From Laccaria trichodermophora (lineage: Eukaryota > Basidiomycota > Agaricomycetes > Agaricales > Hydnangiaceae), in NCBI GenBank assembly GCA_018417955.1, contig JACTVC010000002.1:558001-622000 (forward strand): DNA of 64,000 nt, written 5' to 3'. Shown piece after piece: positions 1 through 11,266 of this stretch. Both the position numbers and the translations under genes were made by a program. The notes under the pieces were generated by a model. That model was not told where the DNA came from. It saw only the letters and a list, made by a program, of their open reading frames with translations, and made no database searches. The number at the start of each line of letters is the position of its first letter. Position 1 is the first letter of the stretch.

Positions 1-1134
1 CAAGAAGACGGCGACGCGAGAGGTGGACATGCTCCCACGTCATTGAGAGACTTGAAGCATGACCTTCGAGCTGAAGAAAGTCGACGAAACGGAAATCCGA
101 GAAAGCAAGCGGGGCTACAGGTGCATTCGGCCCGACATTCACCCTCTTCGAAGACTTGTCTTAACGCGGACCGCAATATCCACTCGGAGACATCGAACAA
201 GACGAGTTTTATACCCATCCCTCATCCAAATTTGTCTCGATTCGCCCTCCACAATAAATCGAGTCGAAGGAGCCGTGAGTCCGTATCTTCTCAGGAAAGG
301 CCCTCCCAACGATCGTCAATTGAGAGAAGGCCAAGGATACACTTGGCCAGTGCACTCGAGGGAGGTGGTAGAAAATTGGGAGGTGTAGACCCATTCCTGT
401 TGCAGAGGACGGTAGGTGTGAGGGGGGGGGGTTGCGAAGAGGATGGTTTTCTTTGGCCGTTGCTCTAAGGCAAGTTTAAAGGGAAGGAGGTTGTGAACGT
501 GGTGTGGAAGAGAAGGCGCTCGGACTTGGGAAAGTAGCAAATATTTAGAGTCATCTGCGTAAATAGTTGTTGGCTACCCCCGTTATAGAAAAGAATGTGA
601 ACTCACTTGACATGCTTTGTCAGGCGAACCAAGGCCCAAGCTGTCCCATCATGCATTTCCAGACTTGACAGCGCCCTACCAAAAGTGCCGTGACTGCTAC
701 CAAAAAGATTGTCAGCCGAGGTTCCTGCGTCCAGCATTTACATTCCCCACCTTCCTTTCCTGGGAAAGATCTTCATTGCTGTAAGTACGAATTCAAATGG
801 GGAAGACGCGGGGTCCTGTCAAACACCGCCCGTCACATTTGGCGCCTTCGGCGCCAGGGGATTTCATATCCTTGTCGTGAACTCTGGAGGGGCCAGCATG
901 CAAAAAGGTCGAGCCAACTCACCGAAAAGGGGGAACAGCCATCGCTGGACACCGAGGAGCGAGAAGGACGAAGATGGCGAGAAGACGATTGGAAAAGCCA
1001 GGCACGTGCTTAAGTTGATAAAAATAGATCAAAACACACGTTCACCTTGTGGCGTAATTGGGGGTCTCCTGGCCTCCAAGCGCTACCAGGCTTCTTTCCT
1101 TCCTTCCCTCATCCTCCACCTTCGGTATCTCAAC
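1..1134. other. Gene-free upstream stretch
   Basis: No convincing coding region. Reading frames here are short and overlap on both strands without recognisable domains. The last 50 bases before the receptor start are pyrimidine-rich (runs of ttcc), as is common just before fungal start codons. CpG dinucleotides are frequent, in contrast to the DNA to the right. A run of nine or more G lies near 421-430. Confidence 0.5.
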
Positions 1135-4100
1135 ATGAGCGGAGCGAGCGTTTTTGCCAGTGCTAATAACGTTGTTGTCAGCAACAGCACAGTCACTGCT
1201 ACTAACATTGTGAGTGGAATGGTTATTATTTAGGTGTTCCGGTGAACTCACCTCATAGCGTGGATCTCGGGCAGACGCACATCCACAACAGCTATTATGG
1301 GAGTAGGACGGTGTCTGATGGGGTCATTCCCCTCAAGCCAAATGCAAGCATTCGGTTCACAGGCCGCACAGAAGTTATCGCCAAACTAAAGGAGCATTTT
1401 TCTACTAACATGGTTGACACAGCTGAGAAAAGGAAATTTTTCCTGTTACATGGGATGGGAGGCATCGGGAAGACTCAAATTTGCTTGAAGTTTGTTGAGG
1501 AAATGGCTGGCTGGTGAGTATCACCAAAGATCCAGATCCAACCTTCATTTCTAAAAATTTTGATTCCCTTCAGTTTTTCTTCTGTTTTCTGGATTGATGC
1601 ATCTTCAGTTGTCACCATCACACAGGGACTCAAGGGTATTTGTAATCTCCCTGCAGCTCAGCCTTGTGGACTAGATGGCTCACCTGAATCTGCTCTTTAC
1701 TGGATTGGCTCACTGAAAGAGAATTATATCATGGTTTTTGACAATGCTGATGTTCTATCACCTGCTGAACTGGAGGCTTATCTTCCCCCTGGAGGGGGGG
1801 GAAACATTCTGATAACTAGTCGTAACTCTACCATGAGGACTCTGACTTCACCTGAGAATTCTCTTGAAGTAAATGAGATGGAAGAGAATGATGCTATTGA
1901 ATTACTTCTAAAAGCCAGCTGCTTGGAATCACCTACATCAGATGTTCAAGTTGAAGCCTCTAGGATTGTAAAGGAGCTTTGCTACCTTCCTCTTGCTATT
2001 GATCAGGCTGGTGCTTACATTGCATCTGGGGCCATTACTATTGGAGAGTACCTTGAAAAGTATTCAGATCACAGAGAGAGATTACTGTCCCATTCTGAAT
2101 TTATTGGAGCTTCTAAGTATAACAGAAGTGTCTATGGAACTTGGGAACTATCATACCAAGAAATACAAAAGAGGGCTGAATCTCATGATTCTCATAAGGC
2201 TGGTGCAGCCAAAAGTGCAATGCTCCTTCTGGAATTTTTTCCTTTCTTCCATCATGAAGGAATAACTGAGGAAATATTTTCTTATGCTGCTCTTCAGAAA
2301 GATGATAAAACCTTGAACTCTGGATTGCCACTTGCTAGTGCTATACTGGATCGGAGACTACTTCCTCTAAACAGAAGAGGAACTTGGGATAACTTCCTCT
2401 TTAGAGAGGGTCTTCGAACATTACTGTCATTCTCCTTGATTAAAAAAGGTTCATCTGATGGTGTGTATGCAATGCATCCCCTGGTCCATACCTGGGGCAG
2501 AGACAGACTGCTGTTAAATGAGAGAATGAGATGTTGTTCAAGGGCATATGTCACTTTAGCTTGTTCGCTAGAAGTGATTGCAAGCCAGCCATATGAATTT
2601 AGAAGAGCATTGGTAACACATGTCAGAGCAAATATGGAGCACCTCAGATCAGAAAGTGATCAGAATGGTATCAGTTACTTTGATGATGCTCATGCTAAGT
2701 TTGGGAGGCTGTTGCAAGAGCAAGGATATTTCAAGGAGGCAGAAACCTTGGAAGATGAAGTTTTCAATACAAGGAACAAAATTCTTGGAGTGGAACACCC
2801 AGACACAATCCATGCCATGGCACATCTAGCAATGGCATATCAGTGCATGGGAAAATACACAGAGGCAGAGAAGCTAGAGATCAAAGTTCTGGATGCAAAT
2901 ACTAGAATTCTTGGAGTGGAACACTCAGACACAATCTCTGCTATGGGAGGTCTAGCAGTATCACATAAACACCTGGGGAAATACACTGATGCAGAGGAGT
3001 TGGAGATTCAAGTTCTTGATGAAAGAATTAGAATTCTTGGAGTGGAACACCCATTTACAATCATAGCCATGGGACATCTAGCAACAACATATAAACACCT
3101 GGGAAAATACACAGAGGCAGAGAAGCTGGACATTCAAGTCTTGGATGCAAGAAACAGAATTCTTGGAGTGGAACACCCAGAAACAATCTGTGCCATGGCA
3201 AATCTAGCAGCAACATATCAATGCTTGGGACAGTACACAGAGGCAGAGAAACTAGAGATCCAAGTTCTGGATGCAAGAAACAGAATTCTTGGAGTGGAAC
3301 ACCCAGACACAATCAATGCCATGGAAAATCTAGCAATAACATGTAATCACCTGGGAAAATATACAGAGGCAGAGGCACTGGAGATCCAAGTTCTGGATGG
3401 TAGAAACAAGATTCTTGGAGTGGAACACCCAGGCACAATCTCTGCTATGGGAAATCTAGCAACAATATATAAACACTTGGGAAAATACAATCAGGCAGAG
3501 AAGCTGGAGATCCAAGTTCTGGATGCAAGAAGTAGACTTCTTGGAGCAGAACACCCAGACACACTCTCTGCTATGGGAAATTTAGCATTAACATATAGCA
3601 ATCTGGGAAAATACACAGATGCAGAGAAGCTGGAGATCCAAGTTTTGGATGATAAAAGCAGAATTCTTGGAGTGGAACACCCAAGCACAATCTATACCAT
3701 GGGAAATCTAGCAACAACATATCGGCACCTGAAAAAATACACAGAGACAGAAAAGCTGGAGATTCAAGTTTTGAATGCAATGACCAGGGTTCTTGGAGTT
3801 GAACATCCACACACAATCACAGCCATGGGAAATCTAGCAACAACATATGGACATCTGGGAAGATACACTAAGGCAGAGAAGCTGGAAATCCAAGTTCTGG
3901 ATGCAAGAAACAGAATCCTTGGAGTGGAACACCCAGAAACAATCTATGCTATGGGAAAACTAGCAACTACATATAGGTTCCTCAGAAAATACACAGAGGC
4001 AGAGGAGCTGAACATGCAAGTCCTGGATGCCAGAAACAGAATTTTTGGAGTGGAACACCCAGACACAATCATGGCCATGGGAAATCTAGCAGTAACATAT

Positions 4101-4865
4101 CAATGCATGGGGAAGTATACAGAAGCAGAGAAGCTTGGTGTCCAAGTTCTGGATGCAGCAAACAGAATTCTTGGAGTGGAACATGCAGAGACAATCAGAG
4201 CCATGGGATATTTAGCATTTACATATAAATGCATGGGAAAATATACAGAGGCAGAGAAGCTGAACATGCAAGTCCTGGATGCAAGAAACAAAATTTTTGG
4301 AGTAGAACACCCAGCTACAATTAAAGCCATGAAAGATCTAGCAGTAACATATAAGCACATGGGAAAATATACAGAGGCAGAGCAGCTGGAGATCAAAGTT
4401 CTGGATGCAAATACCAGAACTCTTGGAGTGGAACATGCAAGCACAATCATAGCCATGGAAGATCTAGCAGTGACATATAAGCACATGGGAAAATATGCAG
4501 AGGCAGAGCAGCTGGAGATCAAAGTTCTGGATGCAAATACCAGAACTCTTGGAGCAGAACACCTAGTTACACTCACAGCCATGGAAACTCTAGCATTAAC
4601 CTATGAACACTTGGGAAAATACATGGAGGCAGAGGAGCTGAATAATCACGTCAAGAATGGAGTGATCAGACGTCTTACTAGTGGAGTGGATGACCCAGAC
4701 ATCATCACAGCTATAAGAGATCTAGCAGAACAATGTTCTCATACAAGAGCCACCATGGCCAATGTTGAAGAAGCCCAGGAGATTGAAGTTCTTGATACAG
4801 GCAGCAATGTTTCTGTTGAAAAAAACTTACATCCAACACAGGTTGCTTCAAATGATCCAGATTAA
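1135..4865 (+). CDS. NLR-like STAND receptor, NB-ARC + TPR (3 exons, 1,201 aa)
   Basis: Spliced model: exons 1135-1209, 1275-1513, 1574-4865. The 65- and 60-nt introns have GTGAGT donors and CAG acceptors, and the joined frame is open throughout. Residues 85-92 form the P-loop GMGGIGKT, about 157-164 the Walker B strand (IMVFDNAD), followed by an ITSRN sensor segment, a LPLAIDQAGAY (GLPL-like) motif and MHPLVH in the place of the MHD motif. From about residue 480 to 1110 run roughly 16 kinesin-light-chain-type TPR units of 42 residues. The N-terminal SVFASANNVVVSNST stretch resembles short N-terminal segments I associate with basidiomycete NB-ARC proteins. Fungal STAND proteins of this build are nucleotide-switched sensors in non-self recognition; the ligand cannot be read from sequence. 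No effector domain is recognisable N-terminally. Exon 3 holds only about seven CpGs in 3.3 kb. The ATG at 1135 is chosen because it is the first in the frame joined to the P-loop exon. Confidence 0.9.
2766..4650 (+). repeat. Tandem 126-bp repeats encoding 42-aa TPR units
   Basis: About 15-16 head-to-tail copies of a 126-bp unit. The consensus peptide contains KYTEAEKLEIQVLDARNR, then ILGVEHPDTI, then AMGNLATTY. The cassette around gttctggatgcaag and attcttggagtggaac is almost invariant at DNA level, while the codons after TY (QCM, KHL, RFL, GHL, SNL, NHL) differ from unit to unit. The last unit (RRLTSGVDDPDIITAI) is degenerate. Such internal homogeneity points to recent amplification or gene conversion and makes the array prone to copy-number change. 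Confidence 0.92.
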
Positions 4866-4903
4866 GCAGTTCTGCCAGATACAACAATGAATACAAGAAA
4901 AAG

Positions 4904-4960
4904 GTATGAATTTTAATAATTTTTTGAACCCCCTGCACCCTCTGATGCTTTCATCCTTAG
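4904..4960 (+). other. Candidate 3'-UTR intron of the receptor gene
   Basis: Forty bases after the receptor stop codon a GTATGA donor is followed 57 nt later by a pyrimidine-rich stretch ending CCTTAG, with a CTGATGC branch-like motif between. The size and sites match the introns in the coding region. A stop precedes it in frame, so if real it lies in the 3' UTR. Confidence 0.35.
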
Positions 4961-5212
4961 TTCATTTTATTTCCAAACTCACACAGAGCACTTCAAATAT
5001 GAAATCCAAAGTTTTTGTAAAGAGAAAGATGTTGATGATGACTTTGTAGTACTTTATAAATCTGCTACAGTGTTTCCATGCATTGCTCTCAATTAGTTTC
5101 TTTTCACTGATATTTTATCTTGTACTTATATCTTGATATGCTATTGAATAACATTTCTTTTGTCTGATCCATGTAAATATTTTGTACTTTACATACTATC
5201 CTGAACTTCATA

Positions 5213-5251
5213 TTCCACTCCAAGAATTCTGTTTCTTGCATCCAGAACTTG
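5213..5251 (-). repeat. 39-bp inverted fragment of the receptor's TPR repeat
   Basis: The reverse complement of these 39 bases is identical to 3261-3299 inside the TPR array (the codons for QVLDARNRILGVE) and close to most other units. It sits about 350 bp after the stop codon in antisense orientation, with no other receptor sequence around it. Confidence 0.85.
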
Positions 5252-8200
5252 CACCTTTAGCTTTATTGATGGATGTCAGCATATTTGCCTACCAAGAATC
5301 AAATTTCAGATAATGAAAATGTTTACAAGGGAACATAATGCATCTGATCAATTAACTGGTTGCAACTGTGGTTTGAATAATTTTTTGAAATGAGGTAATT
5401 AACAATTGAATTAGCAATTGGAATAAGCCCAAATTTGGGCAACTATGACTGAAAAAAAAAGAAGACCAGACTATGGTACAGTTCAGTTCAGGTCTACAGT
5501 TTCTCTTTGATCCTATGGACCAGACCCCTCAACACTGACATTACAAGGAAGCCCAATCTAATGTTACCAATATCAGCCAGTACCAATCTAACCCTGTATA
5601 CTTTATGATTGCTTTCTAAGAACAGTGACTGCATGTGTGCCATGGATAGCAATGGCAGTCACTAAAATTGCTTGGCAGAAAGCTACAGCACATAGCATAT
5701 TGATGACCCAGTCTGCAAGCCAACCACAATTTTTACTACCATAGATGTACACATTTCTCAGAGAATGCTTTAATTCACAGGACAGGGCTTGTCCACCAAT
5801 CCTCATGATTGTTGCAATTGTACTTATAGTTTTCTTGAATAAAGTCATAAAATTCACATTTTATGTGGGCATATCATTATCCTCTGTATCATTGTTGCAT
5901 TGAGTACAACCAGTGTTGTATTGACCCCTTCGACTACTTATTCAATAAACTGGGTCAAGTTAATAGGCTAGTCAACAATTGACAGGCCATTCAAAAAAGA
6001 TCAATGGAGTCAATTCACATTCCATTGACCTTGTGCCTGATTTCTTAGGGTAGTATAGTAAAGAGCCTAGAATGAGGAAACTTGATGAGAGCCTCATGAG
6101 CCTTTCTCAAGGACAAAAGTCAGTAAAAGAAAGTGCTGTGCATGTGTTTTCAAGCTAAACATCAAACTCTGTTGTTAATCTGTGGTAAGAAGTCAATGCA
6201 CATTCTTTGCAAGCTCCAGCCAAGTTCTGCCAGTTGTTAGGGGACACCAGCTATGAAGCTATCACTGATTTGGTGTTAGAACATAGCATGTTATGCAATG
6301 AATGGGAAAATACACAGAAACATCTTATGATACTGGCTGTCAATAATGAGATTAGAATTGAGTCAGGCAGAAAGTTGGGGAGCTGAAAAACCTGTTTGTC
6401 TGGCTGAACAACCCTTTTTCTGTCCAAACCTTCATTCATCCATTTGATGCTCTAGTCTCTTCCTCAACTCTCTTGTCTTTATCATCTCTGCATGTTGTTT
6501 CTCATATTCCTGATGAGTACATGATATTGTTGCTCTTATAGATGTGATTAATGATAAATACAGGTGTTTAAACCATGGCTTGCCATGGTCAATTCCACTA
6601 TTTGTGTTGAGTACTTGCCAATAGTAACTAAGACTCCATCATGACCATTGACTTGTAATTGACAGAGCAGATTAGTACAATGGGAAACATCATCTATGTA
6701 TCTTCCTTTCCAATCAACCTGCCAAGCTGCACCTGTCAGACTCACAACAATTCTTCTGTAGCAATTATAAAGGTATGGTCTCAGTCCAGGTTTGCATCAG
6801 CAACACAAACAGGAACACAGGGAGAAAACTTCACAAGCTACATGCAGCTCATGCCTGAGGGGGATGAGTGCCCTTTTTATTGATGGTGCATCCCCAAGAG
6901 TTTACCTGCCACCTTGCAAGCCAGCTCACCATCTCTGCCAACTACTATGCTTCTGGTGCCACACTCAACTCTTCTACTCTCATTGCCCTCAATTACACCA
7001 TTGAATGCCTCAAAAACCAGCCAATTGCCCCTCCCACTTGGGCAAATGCCACTATGTCAAGGCATTCAGTAGCTAGACTATGGAACCATAAAAGTACCAT
7101 GTGGTCAATTGTCCTATGGCTCATAGGTGTACTTTACCCTCCCTCATGGATTCCAGATGGACTCCACAAATCCACCTGGACTTCATCTGGAACAGACCTT
7201 AACCTACAATTTCATCTAAAATCCATCTGGATTCTGGGTGGAGGCATAGTATGTACCATAGCAGCTACCTGACCTAGTGTTGCCACAGCTCCTGCTCAGA
7301 GCCAGCTGAAGCCAGGAGCTGAGCTGAGTTTAGCTGAAGCCTAGCCAGAACTGTTGAGTGATGACTCCCACAGCTTGGCTAATTCCAGCTCTGGCTAAGA
7401 AACTGGCTTGAGTTGACTAAGCCAGTCATAAATGGTGATTGGCTTGCAATAAGGTCAAGAATATATATTGCCATCAAGATATGCATAAAACATACATGAA
7501 AAGTCTCTAAACAAATCTAAGGTATCTTATCCCTGGGTAACTACAAGTTCATTGGTGGTGATTTGGACATCAACCTTTCTTAAAAGCCTTGTTGATTTCA
7601 AATGAGAGCAGCTGCAGATACCTTCACCAAACACCTTGATCCTGAACTGTTACCCCTTATGCAGGCCATCAAACATGGTAACAATTTGGGCTTTGCACTC
7701 TGGCCTTTCAGGTATCAAGTATGGAAATGGCACTTCCACCACTGTGAAACCAAGTTGGACCTTAACCCCATCTCCAACCACTCCCTTGAACTCCCTGCAC
7801 ATATTTTTGTGCTTGCCATCATGGAAATTAGGGTGGGTGTTGATGAGACAAAGGCTAAGTCCCCTGGTGGCAAAGCAGCTATCTCTAAGCCAATATGGAG
7901 GGGCTGCCACAATTGCATCAGTATATATATTGACTCTGAATCAAAAACATAATCACCATCATTGCCATGGCAGGGGGTATGTGAGCTTGGGTTCCAAGCT
8001 GGGCTTGTCAGGACATCTTGTGAGTTAGGAAGTGGAGTAGACAGCCCCACAATGTTTGGAGTCTGCATAAGGGCAGCATAATATGTGACTGAGGGTTGCA
8101 GATCCAGCAAGGGCAGACCAGGAAACAAAAAGCTTGCCAAAGTACCAGGTGGAGGCACTGGTTCAAGTGGGTAAGAGAAATTGGTCAGAAGCTCTTAAGG

Positions 8201-8581
8201 CCTTGGGGGCTGAAGCCTTTCATCAGCATTGGAAGCTAATTAGCATTGATTTCAGAAAGAGAAAAGCAAAAGGGCTTGCATGATGTGTAGTGCAGAGATG
8301 TCCAAAATTTGTGGGCATTGGAGGAGTGCCTTGAGTTTGACCAAAAGCCTTTTCTCACCAACTGTGCTTTTGATTCTGCCTCAGTAACTTCTAAAATTGC
8401 CTTGGGTTACCATTACACATTTTCCTACAAGATGACTATTCAAGTCCCCCTTTATGACTTGCTTTTGTGCAGCTGTCAAAGATTCTGGGGATTCTGTTGC
8501 AAAGACAAAGGGGGAGCTGAAGAACTTGACATTCCCATGGGATACCTCTATCTAAAAGATGACAGAATGTCAGGGTATGTA

Positions 8582-9249
8582 CAGTGGAGTGCAAAAAGAA
8601 TGGACCATGGGTGATTTTCTGGTTCTTTCTGAATATGTATTGTGGTCTAAATGTAGTTGTGTATTCTTTTACATTATGTAGTTGTATCACCCTTCCCTTG
8701 GTATGGACTAATTCAGGTGGAAGCTGGGGCTGTGATGAGGTTTTTGTTTTGATGGCCATTTTCAGCACCTGAAAAAAAAAATATGTGCTAACTGGACAGT
8801 AAGCCAAAAGGTACCTCTGGTTAGCCTGAATGAGCCCATCAAAGAATCAGTCAAAAATACTGAGTGGTTATGCCTGTAGAGCCTGCAGAAAATGGTCATT
8901 TTGTGCTATTTTGGTCATTTTTTGGCAAAACAAGTCATTTTCTAGGGACTCTACAGACATAACTGCTCAGTATTTTCAACTGATTCTTTGATGGGCTCAT
9001 TCAGGCTAACCAGAGGTACCTTTTGGCTTACTGTCCAGTTAGCACTTTTTTTTTTTTTTCAGGTGCTGACAATGGCCATCAAAACAAAAACCTCATCACA
9101 GCCCCAGCTTTCACCTAAATTAGTCCATACCAAGGGAAGGGTGATACAACTACATAATGTAAAAGAATACACAACTACATTTAGACCACAATACATATTC
9201 AGAAAGAACCAGAAAATCACCCATGGTCCATTCTTTTTGCACTCCACTG
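8582..9249. mobile_element. 668-bp foldback MITE with TA target duplication
   Basis: The left end CAGTGGAGTGCAAAAAG is matched by its reverse complement at the right end, and both ends are flanked by TA (8580-8581 and 9250-9251). The element is an almost complete palindrome: arms of about 315 bp (8582-8899 and 8938-9249) around a spacer of roughly 40 bp, with a few substitutions and a length difference in an A/T run. No transposase is encoded. TA duplication with terminal inverted repeats is typical of non-autonomous Tc1/mariner-superfamily elements; assignment to a family is inference. Confidence 0.85.
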
Positions 9250-9251
9250 TA

Positions 9252-10616
9252 CATAGCCAATCCAATACATGAAACTACTAGTAGACCAAAGTATCATGTA
9301 ATTGAACAAGCAATTAGTACTGAATCCTTGTATCAAACAATAATGGCAACAGGTAGTCAGGAACTTACTTTGTGAGAATAAAATGCAGACTACTGATGTC
9401 CACCCAGTTATACCAGGCTGAGATAGTTGAACACCCTATGAAGGGTGGAAAGTTGTTAGTACTAGATAGCTTACACTGAGGAAAACCCATATCAAGGAGG
9501 GAGCAATTTTCAAACAACAGGGGAGCCATACAAAAAAGGAGAGAGATGGGAGACAGAAGCCATTGGAAAGATGGCACTAACTGGCATTTTATATCTTCCA
9601 CCATCAGCAATTGGTAGTTTTGGTTTCCAGAGGTTTTATAACCTAGAAAAACCTCTAAAAACATCTGAAAACCCTCAAAAACACAAAATCTAGAAACCCA
9701 AGTCCCTTTTCAAGGAAACCTCACTGAAAAAATATGTACAGAAATGTAGAAAAGCACTAAAAATCTCAGAAACCTCAAAACCAGCTAATTTTAAGACTAT
9801 TGGCACCTTTGTTTCATTATCTAAATACCCTGATGGGTAAAGAAATGTAGAAATTTGTGATCAGTTATATAGTACTTGACATGCACACAGACCAGGAATG
9901 ATTTGTAAGAACTGTGATCAAAGATTGGAACCCTGCTGTCCTTGTTTGCTGCAGTTCTCTCCTTGTCATGTAACCACTCACATCTACCTGCCACTGCCTG
10001 GCAATGACGATGACAGGTGCTGCTCCTCCCATTGTGTACCAACAATGACACCAAGTGCAACGAAACATGACATGAACATGACAACTTGAAGGTGCAGGGT
10101 AAATATGGTTACTATGGATGAGGAGCACCTGGTGAGTTTCCCCACCCTATGATGTTGCTCACCACTAACTCCATTTTAAACCAGCAGCAGGACTGGAGCC
10201 TTTGTGTCAAGGTCGCATGTCTCAAATCTGCTAGCAGTCTTTTCACATCTCATCAGGATGCACAGACTCTGGTTATCTGTAGGCCTAGGGCCAGAAAGAA
10301 TAATCATGTGTGGTTATGTTTCATGATTTCCCAGCCAACTTAGTGTTCTAGTTGCTTATTTCACTCTTTGGACCTTTTTATAGCTTTCTTTTCACTTTAG
10401 AGCCTTACTATGTATACTAAGTACTTGTAGACCTAACAGTGTTGAAAATGAATGCAAGCAGGTTTTGAGGTTTCCAGCTTTCCATGTTTCTGGAAACCTG
10501 GAAATTAAATTGACAAATTACTGATGACACAATGTGCCTGTTTGGCCAAAATAGTCCCCTTTCAGTGCACAGTCACCATCATTGTCAACAATGACCATGC
10601 TTGTGAGATCATTGGC
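9252..10616. other. CpG-poor gene-free spacer between repeat elements
   Basis: No supported gene. Two patches rich in ggtttcc/ggaaacc (about 9610-9780 and 10455-10510) are partly complementary and could be worn ends of another element, but I could not define boundaries. Confidence 0.4.
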
Positions 10617-11266
10617 TAGTGCTTGGAAGTCCAGTCCCAAGACTAGAAAAAGACTGAGACTGGACTGGATCAAGACTGCCCAAGACCGGAAATTCCTTCA
10701 AAGACTGCAACCATGGTCCAGTCTTCAGTCTCTCATGATCTCAGAAATTCAAAGACCAACAAAAGACTGGTCTAACCACAGGCTCCTAAAAGCAGCCACT
10801 CATCTTTCTCAATGAGCCTCTACATATTATTAGTGGTATGACTAATCTTATGATGTGATCATTGATGGGAAAAGAACAAATAAACAAAGGTAAGGGTGTG
10901 AGCTCACAAGAGAGCAGCTGCCAGAAAAGTCAGTTGGGGATCTTGGAGATCATTGATTAACCCTAATGTTGGGTCCCAACTCCAAGGCCTTTCTGGGCTG
11001 GCATGACAGACCCTTGTTTGGACTTGGGGCTTGGACCCAACAGTGAATGTTAGCAGAGGAGAGGCTATGGAACATGTAGGATGAAAGGTCCAGAACTGTG
11101 CTGCAGCAGACCACAATAATATGCTCATCATGCCCAGTCTTCAGTGTGGACATTTCACCAATGTCATGTCAGTTCAAAATTATATATGTGCAAGCCTATG
11201 AATGCTCTTTTTTTGTTCCAAAAGAGACTTGCACAAAACCTGCATAAGGTTCAAAGCAGCATTGTA

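Larger units (their letters stand above)
4866..8579. other. AT-rich, CpG-poor stretch without recognisable genes
   Basis: Only short frames occur here, none with a domain I recognise, and stops are frequent in all six frames. CpG is nearly absent and TpG/CpA abundant. A self-complementary patch rich in AGC/GCT lies near 7290-7450. Parts may be old transposon remains, but no transposase motif was found. Confidence 0.5.

Noticed and set aside
43..540. Overlapping forward frames upstream of the receptor as a small gene
   Set aside because: Arg/Ser-rich peptides, several overlapping frames on both strands, no domain and no convincing splice structure.
1210..1233. 24-nt intron in the receptor's first exon
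   Set aside because: Far below the intron size of all other genes here and it breaks the frame; the CAG at 1272-1274 gives a normal 65-nt intron in frame.
4100..4582. 160-codon minus-strand frame over the TPR array
   Set aside because: Periodic shadow of the 126-bp repeat; no independent motif.
2766..4650. CRISPR-like array from the regular repeats
   Set aside because: Repeats are coding TPR units in frame, in a eukaryotic intron-bearing gene.
5603..5857. Short minus-strand frame as a transposase fragment
   Set aside because: Considered because it lies in repeat-type DNA, but no DDE/D or zinc-binding motif can be pointed to.
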